From Comamonas thiooxydans (GTDB lineage Bacteria > Pseudomonadota > Gammaproteobacteria > Burkholderiales > Burkholderiaceae_C): 64,000 nt of DNA. Location: the NCBI RefSeq assembly GCF_002157685.2, contig NZ_AP026738.1, positions 5,146,001 through 5,210,000 of the forward strand, given 5' to 3'. Positions 44,724 to 54,985 of this stretch are shown piece after piece. How positions within the stretch are numbered: the first letter of the stretch is position 1; the number at the start of each line of letters is the position of its first letter. Made by a program: the position numbers and the translations under genes. The notes under the pieces were generated by a model. The model did no database searches and was not told the origin of the DNA. It was given only the letters and a program-made list of their open reading frames with translations.

Positions 44724-45002
44724 ATGATGTCTGCCCGACGCCTGCAGGCAGCTCTGCGGCCAGACCAGCCGCCCCCGACTGTGGCGACGCTGGTGGTGCT
44801 GGCCCAGGCTCTCAGGGATGAAGGCATGACCCAGGCCGCGCTCTACCGCCTGTATCAGGCCGAACATGCACGCAGCGACCTCGACGATCCGCACCTGGAG
44901 GCGCTGGCCGAGACCATGGATCTGATCTGGGGTGGTGGCTGGGCCAAAGGCCATGCCTTGTTCGAACAGGAGCTATCGCAAGAACGGCTGGACAGCGAGT
45001 AG
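44724..45002 (+). CDS. Hypothetical protein, 92 residues
   Basis: I do not recognise this protein. It is helical by appearance, Leu/Ala/Glu-rich, with TLVVLAQALRDEGMTQAALYRLYQAEHAR near the middle and a GGGWAKGHALFEQEL tail. It starts at tandem ATGs (44724 and 44727) one base after the DUF2164 stop codon, and it ends 29 bp before sbcD. The close spacing suggests translational coupling. A role together with DUF2164 is plausible but not shown. Confidence 0.75.
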   Translation: MMSARRLQAALRPDQPPPTVATLVVLAQALRDEGMTQAALYRLYQAEHARSDLDDPHLEALAETMDLIWGGGWAKGHALFEQELSQERLDSE

Positions 45003-45031
45003 GACGGGGCCGGCTGGCATACCATCGCCGC

Positions 45032-46276
45032 ATGCGTCTTCTCCATACCTCCGACTGGCATCTGGGCCAGCACTTCATGGGCCGCAGCCGTCAGGCCGAG
45101 CATCAGGCCCTGATCGACTGGTTGCTCACCCAGGTGCAGACCCATGCCGTGGATGCCGTGCTGATCGCCGGCGACATCTTCGACACCGGAGCCCCGCCCA
45201 GCTATGCGCGCGAGCTGTACAACCAGCTCATCGTGCGCCTGCACGACGCAGGCACGGCCTTGCTGATGCTGGCGGGCAATCATGACTCGGTCAGCGTGCT
45301 CGATGAAAGCCGCGAGCTGCTGAGCTACCTGGGCGCCCAGGTGGTCAGCTCGACCGGCGACGAGGCCCGGCATGTGATCACGCTGCCACTGCGCGGCGCG
45401 GCCCGCAAGCCTGGCTGCATCGTCTGCGCACTGCCCTTCATCCGCCCGCGTGATGTGCAGCAAAGCCAGGCCGGGCAAAGCGCGCAGGACAAGCAGCAGG
45501 CACTGCAAGCCGCGATTGCGTCCACCTACCAGCGCGTGTATGCCGCCGCCCTGCAACAGCAACAGGCGATGCAGGCCAGCAACGGCGAACTGCTGCCCAT
45601 CATTGCCACCGGTCATCTGACCACGGTGGGTGCCAGCAGCAATGAATCGGTACGTGAGATCTATGTAGGCGCACTGGAGGCTTTTCCGACCAGTGCTTTC
45701 CCGCCAGCCTGCTATATCGCCCTTGGCCATATCCACAAGCCGCAGCTCGTCGGCGGACTCGATCACATCCGCTACAGCGGCTCGCCCATCGCCCTGGGCT
45801 TTGACGAAGCCAGACAGACCAAGCAGGTCCTGCTGGTGGATCTGAATGCCGACGGACTGCAGACCGTCACTGCCCTGCCCGTGCCGGTGTTCCAGCCCAT
45901 GGCCTCCATCGCCGGCAGTCTGGCGCAGATGCCCGAGCTGCTGAAGTCTGCCGCCGCTCAAACCCGCAACAATCTGCCTGTCTGGCTTGAAGTCACGGTC
46001 GAGGAAGACGACTATCTCTCCGACCTCACGGCGCGCGTGCAGGCCATGGCCGAGTCGCTGCCCGTGGAGGTTCTGCGCATCAAACGCCAGCGCGGCCAGG
46101 CCGCAGCACAGCTGTCCGGCGAGGCCCGCGAGTCGCTGGATGAACTCACCCCGCTCGATGTGTTTGCGCGCCGACTGGCCCAGGAGAGCCTGGAGCCGCC
46201 GCTGCAATCGGCGCTGACCGAGCGCTATCAACAGGTGCTGCACGGCCTCCACGACGAACGAGGAGCAGCGGCATGA
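45032..46276 (+). CDS. sbcD: Exonuclease subunit SbcD
   Basis: SbcD is the Mre11-type Mn-dependent nuclease that, with SbcC, cleaves DNA hairpins and end-blocked DNA. The 414-residue protein has the phosphoesterase motifs [11 protein letters not shown] near residue 4, [12 protein letters not shown] near 50, GNHDSVSV near 84, and a later GHLTTVG and GHIHKP. The C-terminal part is the capping domain. It overlaps sbcC by 4 bp (ATGA). Length and motifs are normal. No obvious Shine-Dalgarno is visible before the ATG. Confidence 0.97.
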   Translation: MRLLHTSDWHLGQHFMGRSRQAEHQALIDWLLTQVQTHAVDAVLIAGDIFDTGAPPSYARELYNQLIVRLHDAGTALLMLAGNHDSVSVLDESRELLSYLGAQVVSSTGDEARHVITLPLRGAARKPGCIVCALPFIRPRDVQQSQAGQSAQDKQQALQAAIASTYQRVYAAALQQQQAMQASNGELLPIIATGHLTTVGASSNESVREIYVGALEAFPTSAFPPACYIALGHIHKPQLVGGLDHIRYSGSPIALGFDEARQTKQVLLVDLNADGLQTVTALPVPVFQPMASIAGSLAQMPELLKSAAAQTRNNLPVWLEVTVEEDDYLSDLTARVQAMAESLPVEVLRIKRQRGQAAAQLSGEARESLDELTPLDVFARRLAQESLEPPLQSALTERYQQVLHGLHDERGAAA

Positions 46277-49200
46277 AAATTCTCAAACTGCGGCTTAAGA
46301 ACCTGAACTCGCTCAAGGGCGAGTGGAATATCGACTTCACCGCTGCCCCCTTTGCCGACAACGGCCTGTTTGCCATCACCGGCCCCACGGGTGCAGGCAA
46401 GTCCACGCTGCTCGATGCCATCTGCCTGGCGCTCTATCACCAGACGCCTCGGCTCGACAGCATCAGCGGCAGCAACGACATCATGACGCGCCACACCGGC
46501 GAATGCGAAGCCGAGGTGGAGTTCGAGGTCAAAGGCGTGGCCTACCGCGCCTTCTGGAGCCAGCGCCGCGCGCGCGGCAAACCCGACGCAGCCCTGCAAG
46601 CTCCCAGGGTGGAGCTGGCACTGGTGGCGGACGGCAGCATACTCACCACCCACGTCAAGGACAAAACCCGGCGCATCGCCGAGATCACCGGACTGGACTT
46701 TGCGCGCTTTACCAAGTCCATGCTGCTGGCCCAGGGAGGCTTTGCCGCCTTCCTGCAGGCCACGGCCAATGAGCGCGCCGAGTTGCTCGAAGAGCTGACC
46801 GGCACCGATATCTACGGCCGCATCTCGGAGAGCGTCTTTGCACGCGCGCGCGACGCGCGTCAGGCCGTGGAAAAGCAGCAGGCCCAGGCCCAGGGCATGC
46901 AGTTGCTGGATGCCGGCACGCGCGAGCAGTTGCTGTCCCAAGCCGCACTGTTGCAGACCGGCTTGACGGATCTGCAGGCACGCCACCAGCAACTGCAAAC
47001 CGTGCAGCGCTGGCAGGCACAGACCATGCAGGCCATGGAGGACGTGGAACAGGCGCGCAATGCACAAGCGAACGCCCAGCAAGCGCTGAGTGATGCCGCC
47101 CACGATCTGCTGCGCCTGCAGGCCCATGGACCTGCTCAGGCAATCCAGCCCGTGCATCAGCGCTGGCAGCTGGCACAAGACCAGCAAAGCGAACAGACTG
47201 CGCAATTGCAGCAACTGCATACCCAGCGGCTGCAAGCCCAAAGCGCGCAATGGCAGCAACACCAACAGGCCCGGCAATTGGCTGACGCTCAGCTGCAGCA
47301 GTCAAGGCTGCAACTTCAGTCTGCACAGGCCCGGCAGGCCGACTTGACGGCATGGCAGCAAGCCCATGCCAGCCACGCCCTGCTGGGTGAAAACCTCAGC
47401 GGCTGGCGCGAACAGCTGCAGCAAGCGCAGCAACTGCAGCAGCAAGCTGCCCAGACAAAAGCGCAGGCCATGCAGTTGCAGCAAGTCGCCCTGCAGCTGC
47501 AGCAGCAAGCCGAGGCACAGACGCAGCAATCCACGCAGTCGACACTGCAAGTCTCCCTGATTCAGCAACAGCAACAGGCCGCAGAGCAAGCCCTGCAGCA
47601 GCAGTTGGTCACGCACGGCAGCCTGCCTCAGTTGCGCAGCCACTGGCAAAACGCAGAGCGCCAGTTGCATCACTGGCAGCAGTTGCAGGAGCATGCCGCG
47701 CTGCGCCAGCCCCTGGACGCGCAGCAGCAGCGCAATGCGCAGGCCTTGAACGCCGTTGGTTCCCGCATTCAGGAACAGCTTGCACAACGCGATGCCCTGC
47801 GTGCTCAGTACAAGGCGCTCAAGGACAAGGTGAGCGACAAGCAGGCCCTGCTTGACCAGGAGCGCCTCATCCAAAGTCTGCAAGACCACCGCGCCGCGCT
47901 GCACCCCGGCGAAGCCTGCCCTCTGTGCGGTTCTCAGGATCACCCGGCCATCACCGAATATGCAGCGCTGGATGTATCGGCCACTGCCGCTGCGCTGCAG
48001 CAAGCACAGAGCGCGCTGGAATCGCTGCAACGCCAGGGCGAGCAGCTGAACACCGCGCTGGCCACTGCCCAGGGCCAGCAGCAACAGCAGCAGGAGCAGC
48101 ACCAGACCATTGCCCAGCAAATTGAAAAATGGCTGGCACGCTGGGCTGAATTGCGCGCACAGAGCATGGTGCCACCGGATGAGGCGGCATGGCAGCAGCC
48201 CGATGCACTGCGCACCGCTTGCGCTGAAGCCATGCAGCAGATTGCGCAGCTGCAGCAGAACCTGGCCGATGCCGAAACTGCCGAACGCCAGCTGCAACAG
48301 GCCAAGGACGCCTGCCAGGCGGCCCTGCAACACCAGCAACAGATCGAGCATGCACAGGCCAGCACCCGGCAGGCTCTCCAGAGCAATCTGAGCCAGCAGG
48401 AGCAGACCGCTCAGGCACTGCAAGCCCTGGAGCAGCAGACCGGCGACCTGCAGACCCGCTTGCAGCATACCCTGCAGAAGGCAGGCCATGCATTGCCCGA
48501 AGGCCCGGACACGGCAGACTGGCTGGCTGCGCGCCAGCAGGAATGGCAGCAATGGCAGCGCCAGCAGCAGTCCATGCAGACGCTGGCCCAGCAGATTGAC
48601 CTGCTGCAACGCCAGGTCGCGCAGGCCGCAGAGGATGCCGAGCACTGGCAGCAGCGCAGCCAGGCCCTGCCCGACATGTCCGCCGACGCCACCGCCTATA
48701 CAGTGCCAGCCGCAGCCACGCTGCAAGACTGCAAAACCCTGCTCGAGCAGACTGCGCAGCAGCTGGCCACGCTGCAAGGTCAGGCAAGCCAGGCACAAGC
48801 CACGCTCGAGCAGCTGCAGCAATCGACGCGGCAGGCCCAGGCCGAATGGCAGCAGGCGCTGCAGGCCAGCCCGTTCTCCGACGAAGCGCAGTACAGCTCG
48901 GCCCTGCTGTCCGATGCCGAACAGCAAGGTCTGCAGGCAATGAGCAACCAGCTTCAGGGCGCGGCACAACGCGCGGCCACCTTGCAGGCCGACGCCAGCC
49001 AGCGCCTGGCCGAGCTGCAGGCCCAGGCGCTCAGCGCCGAAACGCCCGAGAGCATCAGCGACCAGATCACGCAACTGGAGACCGAACGCACCCAGCAGGC
49101 CGAGCAACTGGGCGCGCACCGTGCCCGCCTGGCGGACGACGACCAGCGCCGCGCGGGCCAGCAAGCCCTGCTGGCCCGGATTGCCGAGCAGGAACAGGAC

Positions 49201-49704
49201 AGCGATCTATGGCAGCACCTGGACAGCCTGATAGGCTCCGCCAGGGGCGACAAGTTCCGCAAGTTCGCACAGGGGCTGACGCTGGACCATCTGCTGCATC
49301 TGGCCAACCGGCACCTTGAGCGCCTGCACGGTCGCTATCTGCTGCGGCGCAAGCCCACGGGCGAGCTGGAACTGGACATCGTGGACGGCTGGCAGGGCGA
49401 TGTGGCGCGCGACACCCGCACGCTCTCCGGCGGCGAGGCCTTTCTCGTCAGCCTGGCACTGGCACTGGCACTGTCCGATCTGGTCAGCAGCAAGACCTCG
49501 ATTGACTCGCTATTCCTGGACGAAGGCTTCGGCACGCTGGACGGCGATACGCTGGAGATCGCCCTGGCCGCGCTCGATGCACTCAACGCCAGTGGCAAGA
49601 TGATTGGCGTCATCAGCCATGTGGAAGCCCTCAAGGAGCGTATTCCGGCGCAGATCCGCGTGGAAAAAGCGGCTGGAATCGGCTACTCCAGACTGGTGAT
49701 CTGA
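46273..49704 (+). CDS. sbcC: Exonuclease subunit SbcC
   Basis: SbcC is the Rad50-type SMC-like ATPase of the SbcCD complex. The 1143-residue protein has Walker [10 protein letters not shown] near residue 39, two long coiled-coil arms, the zinc-hook CPLC at 549-552 in the centre, and a C-terminal ABC signature TLSGGEAF, Walker [13 protein letters not shown]. The arms are strongly enriched in Gln, with long runs of QQ and CAG codons, far more than a generic SMC coil. It forms an operon with sbcD. The 3' end converges on the dioxygenase gene, 8 bp apart. Confidence 0.97.
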   Translation: MKILKLRLKNLNSLKGEWNIDFTAAPFADNGLFAITGPTGAGKSTLLDAICLALYHQTPRLDSISGSNDIMTRHTGECEAEVEFEVKGVAYRAFWSQRRARGKPDAALQAPRVELALVADGSILTTHVKDKTRRIAEITGLDFARFTKSMLLAQGGFAAFLQATANERAELLEELTGTDIYGRISESVFARARDARQAVEKQQAQAQGMQLLDAGTREQLLSQAALLQTGLTDLQARHQQLQTVQRWQAQTMQAMEDVEQARNAQANAQQALSDAAHDLLRLQAHGPAQAIQPVHQRWQLAQDQQSEQTAQLQQLHTQRLQAQSAQWQQHQQARQLADAQLQQSRLQLQSAQARQADLTAWQQAHASHALLGENLSGWREQLQQAQQLQQQAAQTKAQAMQLQQVALQLQQQAEAQTQQSTQSTLQVSLIQQQQQAAEQALQQQLVTHGSLPQLRSHWQNAERQLHHWQQLQEHAALRQPLDAQQQRNAQALNAVGSRIQEQLAQRDALRAQYKALKDKVSDKQALLDQERLIQSLQDHRAALHPGEACPLCGSQDHPAITEYAALDVSATAAALQQAQSALESLQRQGEQLNTALATAQGQQQQQQEQHQTIAQQIEKWLARWAELRAQSMVPPDEAAWQQPDALRTACAEAMQQIAQLQQNLADAETAERQLQQAKDACQAALQHQQQIEHAQASTRQALQSNLSQQEQTAQALQALEQQTGDLQTRLQHTLQKAGHALPEGPDTADWLAARQQEWQQWQRQQQSMQTLAQQIDLLQRQVAQAAEDAEHWQQRSQALPDMSADATAYTVPAAATLQDCKTLLEQTAQQLATLQGQASQAQATLEQLQQSTRQAQAEWQQALQASPFSDEAQYSSALLSDAEQQGLQAMSNQLQGAAQRAATLQADASQRLAELQAQALSAETPESISDQITQLETERTQQAEQLGAHRARLADDDQRRAGQQALLARIAEQEQDSDLWQHLDSLIGSARGDKFRKFAQGLTLDHLLHLANRHLERLHGRYLLRRKPTGELELDIVDGWQGDVARDTRTLSGGEAFLVSLALALALSDLVSSKTSIDSLFLDEGFGTLDGDTLEIALAALDALNASGKMIGVISHVEALKERIPAQIRVEKAAGIGYSRLVI

Positions 49705-49712
49705 AGCCTGGT

Positions 49713-50678
49713 TCAGGTGCCGGGTGGAGGTGGCGGCATCATGCCCGGGCGCGGCGGCCGCATGCCGCCGGGCCGCCCCGGACCACCTGGCCCACCTGGG
49801 CCGCCCGGCGGCATGGAGCCCTTGACCTGGCAGAGCTTGTCGGCGCTGTCGCTGCGCACCACCACGGTCTTCGATGCCAGCATCACCCCGCCCAGATTCT
49901 GCACATCGAAGACATAAGCCGTCTTGTCCGGCTCCTGCCCGACCACGTTGTCCACATCCAGGCGGGTATCGGGCTGGCCCTTGTCCTTGTAAAGCTGCGC
50001 CTGCGAAAAGATTTCGCTGTTGAGCGCATCGCTGAACAACAGCTGGCTGGTCAACCACGATGCAGCGCTGTCCGCCGGATCGTAGCTGCCTTGCAGAATG
50101 CGGAAGTGCACATGCACGGCACGGCCCCGATACCAGCCGGGGTAGCAGCTGTCGAAGCGCGCCACGCCATTGCCGTCGGAGCGCTGATAGCCGCGAAAGA
50201 ACTGCTTGTTCACATCGGCGGCATCGTTGTTGCACATGCGGTGAATCTGGCCCGAGTAACCGCCCGTGTGATTGGTATGCCAGATCTCCACAATCGTTCC
50301 CGCCACCGGCTCGCAGCGCTCGTTGACCACGCGAATCTGCATATGCAGCGGCAGGCCATTCCAGCCATCGCTGATATCCGTTCGCTGCGGCGACAGCGTG
50401 TGGCAGGGGCCTATGGTGGCCTCGCAGGTCAGGCGGCAACCGCCCGCCAGCCCGGCACCGGCAAACGGGTTGACGCTGCGCACAGCCGCTGTAATGGCGG
50501 CCGTACCACCGCTCAACCATGGAGCAGCCGCTTGTCCCCCGCTCCTCACCGACTCCGCAGCAGGAGCTGTGCAGCCGAGCAAGGGAATGACTGGCAGCGC
50601 CCCCAGTACAGCACCGGAATGCTGCAGCCAATGCCTGCGGGTAAGTGGTAGGAACGAGTCGGAGGATGAATGGGGCAT
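49713..50678 (-). CDS. Exported intradiol ring-cleavage dioxygenase-like lipoprotein
   Basis: The 321-residue protein has the intradiol dioxygenase core (about 90-270) with all four iron ligands visible by motif: Tyr in GGYSGQ, Tyr in PGWYRGR, and the HVH pair in AVHVHFRI. The N-terminus has twin arginines (TRRHW), a hydrophobic run and a lipobox ending LLGC near residue 36, so it is probably a Tat-exported lipoprotein. The C-terminal 35 residues are almost entirely Pro, Gly, Arg and Met. Extracytoplasmic intradiol dioxygenases are unusual but known. The substrate may be a catechol or aromatic in the periplasm. It converges on sbcC. Confidence 0.87.
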   Translation of the reverse strand: MPHSSSDSFLPLTRRHWLQHSGAVLGALPVIPLLGCTAPAAESVRSGGQAAAPWLSGGTAAITAAVRSVNPFAGAGLAGGCRLTCEATIGPCHTLSPQRTDISDGWNGLPLHMQIRVVNERCEPVAGTIVEIWHTNHTGGYSGQIHRMCNNDAADVNKQFFRGYQRSDGNGVARFDSCYPGWYRGRAVHVHFRILQGSYDPADSAASWLTSQLLFSDALNSEIFSQAQLYKDKGQPDTRLDVDNVVGQEPDKTAYVFDVQNLGGVMLASKTVVVRSDSADKLCQVKGSMPPGGPGGPGGPGRPGGMRPPRPGMMPPPPPGT

Positions 50679-51017
50679 GGAGCTTGGGCGTCAAGTCAGA
50701 CTGACTGCATGCTAGTGCACGGCAAGTCATTCAGGCGCTTGCTTTGCGAGCTTTACCGCAACGATACATCCACGCAGCGCCCCCCAAATTACCCTTAACC
50801 GGCAGATCTCCAGCACTGCCAAACACTCACCAATCCATAGCAAAAACCACTTTAATTGCGGGCGTAATAGATTGATTTCAATAAAGAAAATTCAAGACTT
50901 CGAGCAGCCACCCGTCCATCAAGTCTGGTGTTAACCCTCTGCGCCGGCCTGTCACTCGCTTCAAAGATGCATGCACTGGCGGAAGGCCAGGATAACCACC
51001 CTGAGGAGATGAAGTAG
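50679..51017. other. Intergenic region between dioxygenase and TRAP operon
   Basis: This 339-bp divergent gap is AT-rich from about 50840 to 50910 and should contain the promoters of both neighbours. At its right end, GAGGAG is followed by ATG AAG TAG and then the dctP ATG directly, so a two-codon reading frame precedes dctP. I see no other gene and no clear operator. Confidence 0.55.
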
Positions 51018-52133
51018 ATGACACAGGAGACCCAGAAAACCGGCCGCCGCAACCTACTCAAAGGTGCCGCAGTGGCTGCTTCCGCCATGTCCGTGCCCAT
51101 GATAAGCACGGCCCAGACCACGTCCTGGCGCTTTCAGAGCACCTGGCCAGCCAAGGACATTTTTCACGAGTTTGCCCAGGACTTCGCGAAGAAAGTCAAC
51201 GACATGACTGGCAACCGCCTCAAGATCGAGGTGCTGCCTGCCGGCTCCGTGGTGCCTGCATTCCAGTTGCTGGATGCCGTATCCAAAGGCACGCTGGATG
51301 GCGGGCACGGCGTGATTGCGTACTGGTATGGCAAAAGCCAGGCCGTAGCGCTGTGGGGGTCCGGACCGGCCTTTGGCATGGATGCCAATATGGTGCTGGC
51401 CTGGCACAACTATGGCGGAGGCAAGGAGTTGCTGGACGAGATCTACGGCGGCCTGAAAATGGACGTGGTCTCCAAACTCTACGGCCCCATGCCGACCCAG
51501 CCGCTGGGCTGGTTCAAGAAACCCGTGGCCAAGGTGGAGGACCTGAAGGGACTGAAATTTCGCACCGTCGGCCTTGCCGTGGATGTTTTTACGGAAATGG
51601 GTCTGGCAGTGAACCCGCTGCCTGCCGGTGAGATCGTTCCAGCCCTGGATCGCGGCCTGCTGGATGCCGCCGAGTTCAACAATGCATCCAGCGACCGCGT
51701 GCTGGGCTTTCCGGATGTGACCAAGAACTGCATGCTGCAAAGCTTTCACCAATCGAGTGAGCAGTTTGAGGTGCTGTTCAACAAGACCAAGTTCAACGCA
51801 CTGCCGGCCGAGATCAAGTCCATCATCGAGTACGCCACCCAGGCCGCCAGCGCCGACATGAGCTGGAAGGCCACCGACCGCTATGCCAAGGACTATGCAG
51901 AGATGCAGTCCAAGCAGGGCGTGAAGTTCTACAAGACACCCGACACCATCCTGCGCGCCCAACTGGCCGCCTGGGACAAGGTGACATCCAAGAAGGCCGC
52001 CGAGAACCCCATGTTCAAGCGGGTGATGGACTCCATGCGCACGTTTGCCCAGCGCAGTGGGCGCTGGCAAAACGATACCGACCTCGACTTCAAGATGGCC
52101 TGGAACCACTACTTCGCGCAAAAGCGCAGTTGA
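51018..52133 (+). CDS. TRAP transporter substrate-binding protein (DctP family)
   Basis: The 371-residue periplasmic receptor begins with a twin-arginine signal (GRRNLLKG and a hydrophobic run) cleaved near STA-QT (about residue 32). The DctP fold is recognised by WRFQSTWPAKDIFHEFAQDF, KIEVLPAGSVVPAFQLLDAV, the AYWYG segment and LKGLKFR-TVG near residue 180. TRAP receptors bind carboxylates such as C4-dicarboxylates, 2-oxo acids or aromatic acids. DctQ and DctM genes follow in order. GAGGAG lies upstream. Ligand cannot be stated. Confidence 0.95.
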   Translation: MTQETQKTGRRNLLKGAAVAASAMSVPMISTAQTTSWRFQSTWPAKDIFHEFAQDFAKKVNDMTGNRLKIEVLPAGSVVPAFQLLDAVSKGTLDGGHGVIAYWYGKSQAVALWGSGPAFGMDANMVLAWHNYGGGKELLDEIYGGLKMDVVSKLYGPMPTQPLGWFKKPVAKVEDLKGLKFRTVGLAVDVFTEMGLAVNPLPAGEIVPALDRGLLDAAEFNNASSDRVLGFPDVTKNCMLQSFHQSSEQFEVLFNKTKFNALPAEIKSIIEYATQAASADMSWKATDRYAKDYAEMQSKQGVKFYKTPDTILRAQLAAWDKVTSKKAAENPMFKRVMDSMRTFAQRSGRWQNDTDLDFKMAWNHYFAQKRS

Positions 52134-52249
52134 TGTCGACACAGCGCAGCCCAGAAGGGGCGGCGCCTGTTTTCCTCCCGCAACCCCGCCCCGGCAGGCG
52201 GGCATCCCATCCTCTTCGCACCTCGCTGCATCACGCAGCGGAGACTGCC

Positions 52250-52822
52250 ATGCAAAAAATTCTGCTTGCTGTCGATGCGTTCTCGACCTTTATCGGCAAG
52301 GTGGCGGCCTGGGCCGTGGTGCTGCTGACAATGCTGATCAGCTGGGAGGTGTTCTCCCGCTACGCACTGAACAAACCTCACGCCTGGGTGCTGGATGCAC
52401 AGATCATGCTCTACGGCACCATGTTCATGCTGGCCGGCGCCTACACCCTGTCCAAGAACGGCCATGTGCGCGGCGATGTGCTCTACGGCTTCTTCAGCCC
52501 TCGTGCGCAGGCTGCCGTGGATCTGTGCCTGTACATCCTGTTCTTCCTGCCTGGCGTGCTGGCCCTGACATGGGCCGGCTGGACCTACGCCCACGAATCG
52601 CTGGACATTCGCGAGCAGACCTTCTCTGCCCATCCGTTGCCGCTGTACCCATTCAAATTCATGATTCCGCTGGCCGGTGGCGTACTGCTGCTTCAGGGCC
52701 TGGCCGAGATCGCCCGCTGCATGCTGTGCCTGCGCGACGGCCAATGGCCCCGTCGCGGCGCAGACGTGGAAGAAGTGGATGTGGAAAAGCTCAAGGAAAT
52801 GGTGCAGGAGGGCAAAGCATGA
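52250..52822 (+). CDS. TRAP transporter small permease (DctQ family)
   Basis: DctQ is the small membrane subunit of the TRAP complex, with four membrane segments. The 190-residue product has the expected helices, the WEVFSRY and PHAWVLDAQ motifs and ends in a charged tail. The start 52250 follows GGAGA; an in-frame extension to 52130 would add 40 residues that overlap the dctP stop and look non-coding. The stop overlaps dctM by 4 bp, ATGA. It is 116 bp after dctP. Confidence 0.93.
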   Translation: MQKILLAVDAFSTFIGKVAAWAVVLLTMLISWEVFSRYALNKPHAWVLDAQIMLYGTMFMLAGAYTLSKNGHVRGDVLYGFFSPRAQAAVDLCLYILFFLPGVLALTWAGWTYAHESLDIREQTFSAHPLPLYPFKFMIPLAGGVLLLQGLAEIARCMLCLRDGQWPRRGADVEEVDVEKLKEMVQEGKA

Positions 52823-54756
52823 AGATGCGCAAGGAACTCTGGTTCGGCTTTTCCATCATGGCCCTGGTCGTGCTCTCGGCCATCGTGCTGCTGCTGGGCG
52901 TAGAAAACATCACCAACGGCCATCTGGGCCTGCTGATGCTGTCGCTGGTGGTGGTCGCCATCATGCTGGGCTTTCCCACTGCCTTCACGCTGATGGGCAT
53001 GGGCATGATCTTCACCTGGCTGGCCTATGAGCGCGATACCACACGCACACTGGATTTGATGGTGCAGTCAGCCTACAAGAGCATGACCAATGACGTGCTC
53101 ATCGCCATCCCCCTTTTCGTCTTCATGGGCTATCTGGTCGAGCGCGCCAACCTGATCGAAAAGCTGTTCAAAAGCATGCACCTGGCCATGGCCCGCGTGC
53201 CGGGCTCGCTTGCTGTGGCCACGCTGGTGACCTGCACCGTGTTTGCCACCGCCACCGGCATTGTGGGCGCCGTGGTCACGCTCATGGGCCTGCTGGCACT
53301 GCCCACCATGCTGCGTGCCGGCTACAGCACGTCCATGGCGGCAGGGGCCATCACGGCGGGTGGCTGCCTGGGCATCTTGATACCGCCTTCGGTGCTGCTG
53401 ATTCTCTATGGCGCGACAGCAGGCGTTTCCGTCGTCCAGTTGTATGCCGGCGCTTTCTTCCCTGGCCTGATGCTTGCCGGCCTGTACGTGGGCTATGTGG
53501 TCATCATGGCCAAGATCAAGCCGGCCTGGGCACCACCGCTGTCAGCCGCCGAGCGCCAGGTAGCTCTACCGCCCCTGACTCGCGAGCTGCCCGCCACCGC
53601 TCAGCAATACGCCCCCATGCGCCTGCTGGCCGCGCTCAAAGGCCAACGCAATGCACAGATTCCCACGGGCTATCTGCTGCGCCAGCTGGCCGTGGTGGTT
53701 CTGCCCGGAATGCTGTTCCTGCTGCTGGCTGCCAGCAGCTGGCAGGCAGTGACTACGCCGAAGGTGCAGGAACAGTTCGAGATCCAGCCCATAGGCATGG
53801 AAAGCGGCAGCTCCTCCAGCTCCAGCTACGGCACAGGCCTGACCGAGCCGCCCATCGAAGGCGGCTTGCAGGAACCACCCACGGAAGGAGGGCTGCAAGA
53901 GCCGCCCGGCTCAGAATCCTCCAGCACAGTGGCTGCGACGGCGCCGGCAGAGCCTGAAACAGGCGCAACGGGCGTGCCTGCTACCAGCCAGGCTGAAACC
54001 CAGCCAGCCCCCACCTGGTGGTGGATTGGCTTTGCAATGCTGGGGATCTGCACCGCACTGTTTTATCTGTTTCTGAGTTTTGCGCGGCTGGAAATCTTCA
54101 AGATGCTGCTGGGCTCGTTCTTTCCGCTGGTGGTGCTGATCCTGACCGTACTCGGCTCCATTGTCTTTGGCCTGGCCACGCCGACCGAAGCGGCTGCCAT
54201 GGGCGCCCTGGGTGGCTTTCTGCTTGCTGCTGCCTACAAGCGCCTGAGTATCGATGTCGTCAAGGAGTCCGTGTACCTGACCGCCAAAACCTCGGCCATG
54301 GTCTGCTGGCTGTTTGTGGGCTCGGCCATTTTCTCCGCCGCCTTTGCATTGCTGGGCGGGCAGGAGCTGATAGAGCGCTGGGTGCTGTCCATGAACCTCA
54401 GCAAGATAGAGTTCATGATCCTCTCTCAGGTCGTGATCTTTCTGCTGGGCTGGCCGCTGGAATGGACGGAGATCATCGTCATCTTCATGCCCATCTTCAT
54501 CCCCCTGCTCAACCACTTTGGCGTTGATCCGCTGTTCTTCGGCCTGCTGGTGGCGCTGAATCTGCAGACGGCCTTCCTCTCTCCGCCCGTGGCCATGTCT
54601 GCCTTCTACCTCAAGGGAGTGGCACCGCCTTCGGTGACGCTCAACCAGATCTTCGTGGGCATGATGCCCTTCATGGGCATACAAATCCTGGCCATCGTGC
54701 TGCTCTACATCTGGCCGCAGATCGGTCTGTGGCTGCCGCAACTGCTCTACAAATAA
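52819..54756 (+). CDS. TRAP transporter large permease (DctM family) with large internal insertion
   Basis: DctM is the main membrane subunit of the TRAP transporter, typically about 430 residues with 11-12 helices. This protein has 645 residues. The N-terminal half (1-235) and C-terminal half (about 440-645) match DctM, with GFPTAFTLMG, PPSVLLILYGA, TPTEAAAMGALGGF and SPPVAMSAFYLKGVAPP. Between them lies an insertion of about 200 residues with two extra membrane segments (about 285-300 and 400-420) and a low-complexity loop. The loop has a Ser run and a near-repeat of GGLQEPP(T/G) at about 345-362. The frame is intact. The role of the insertion is unknown. Confidence 0.93.
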   Translation: MKMRKELWFGFSIMALVVLSAIVLLLGVENITNGHLGLLMLSLVVVAIMLGFPTAFTLMGMGMIFTWLAYERDTTRTLDLMVQSAYKSMTNDVLIAIPLFVFMGYLVERANLIEKLFKSMHLAMARVPGSLAVATLVTCTVFATATGIVGAVVTLMGLLALPTMLRAGYSTSMAAGAITAGGCLGILIPPSVLLILYGATAGVSVVQLYAGAFFPGLMLAGLYVGYVVIMAKIKPAWAPPLSAAERQVALPPLTRELPATAQQYAPMRLLAALKGQRNAQIPTGYLLRQLAVVVLPGMLFLLLAASSWQAVTTPKVQEQFEIQPIGMESGSSSSSSYGTGLTEPPIEGGLQEPPTEGGLQEPPGSESSSTVAATAPAEPETGATGVPATSQAETQPAPTWWWIGFAMLGICTALFYLFLSFARLEIFKMLLGSFFPLVVLILTVLGSIVFGLATPTEAAAMGALGGFLLAAAYKRLSIDVVKESVYLTAKTSAMVCWLFVGSAIFSAAFALLGGQELIERWVLSMNLSKIEFMILSQVVIFLLGWPLEWTEIIVIFMPIFIPLLNHFGVDPLFFGLLVALNLQTAFLSPPVAMSAFYLKGVAPPSVTLNQIFVGMMPFMGIQILAIVLLYIWPQIGLWLPQLLYK

Positions 54757-54775
54757 CAAAAGGCCACCAGCACAT

Positions 54776-54837
54776 AACTATCAAACTATCAAATGCATAG
54801 CTGGCTGCGCTTGATACATAGTAACTTCATGCTCAAA
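54776..54837. repeat. Dispersed intergenic palindromic repeat, copy 2
   Basis: The sequence downstream of dctM holds AACTATCAAACTATC, CATAGCTGGCTGCGCTTGATAC and following bases. Its reverse complement matches copy 1 at 7751-7806 over the AAGCGC...AGCTAT...TTTG-ATAG core. It may be a mobile, REP-like element. Confidence 0.45.
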
Positions 54838-54985
54838 GAGATGAGAGACATGAGCTGTCTCAAGCGCAAACCGCTATCTTCTTAGAAGCGATAAGCACAA
54901 CAAAAGCCGAGGTCACCATGGCCTTGTCGCGCAGTCATCAGGTCTTTGCCGTACCATCCAGACCCTTGCTTGATAGGTACAAGCC

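Noticed and set aside
47302..49164. Long minus-strand reading frame opposite sbcC
   Set aside because: Leu/Cys-rich antisense translation of CAG-rich coding DNA; no family features.
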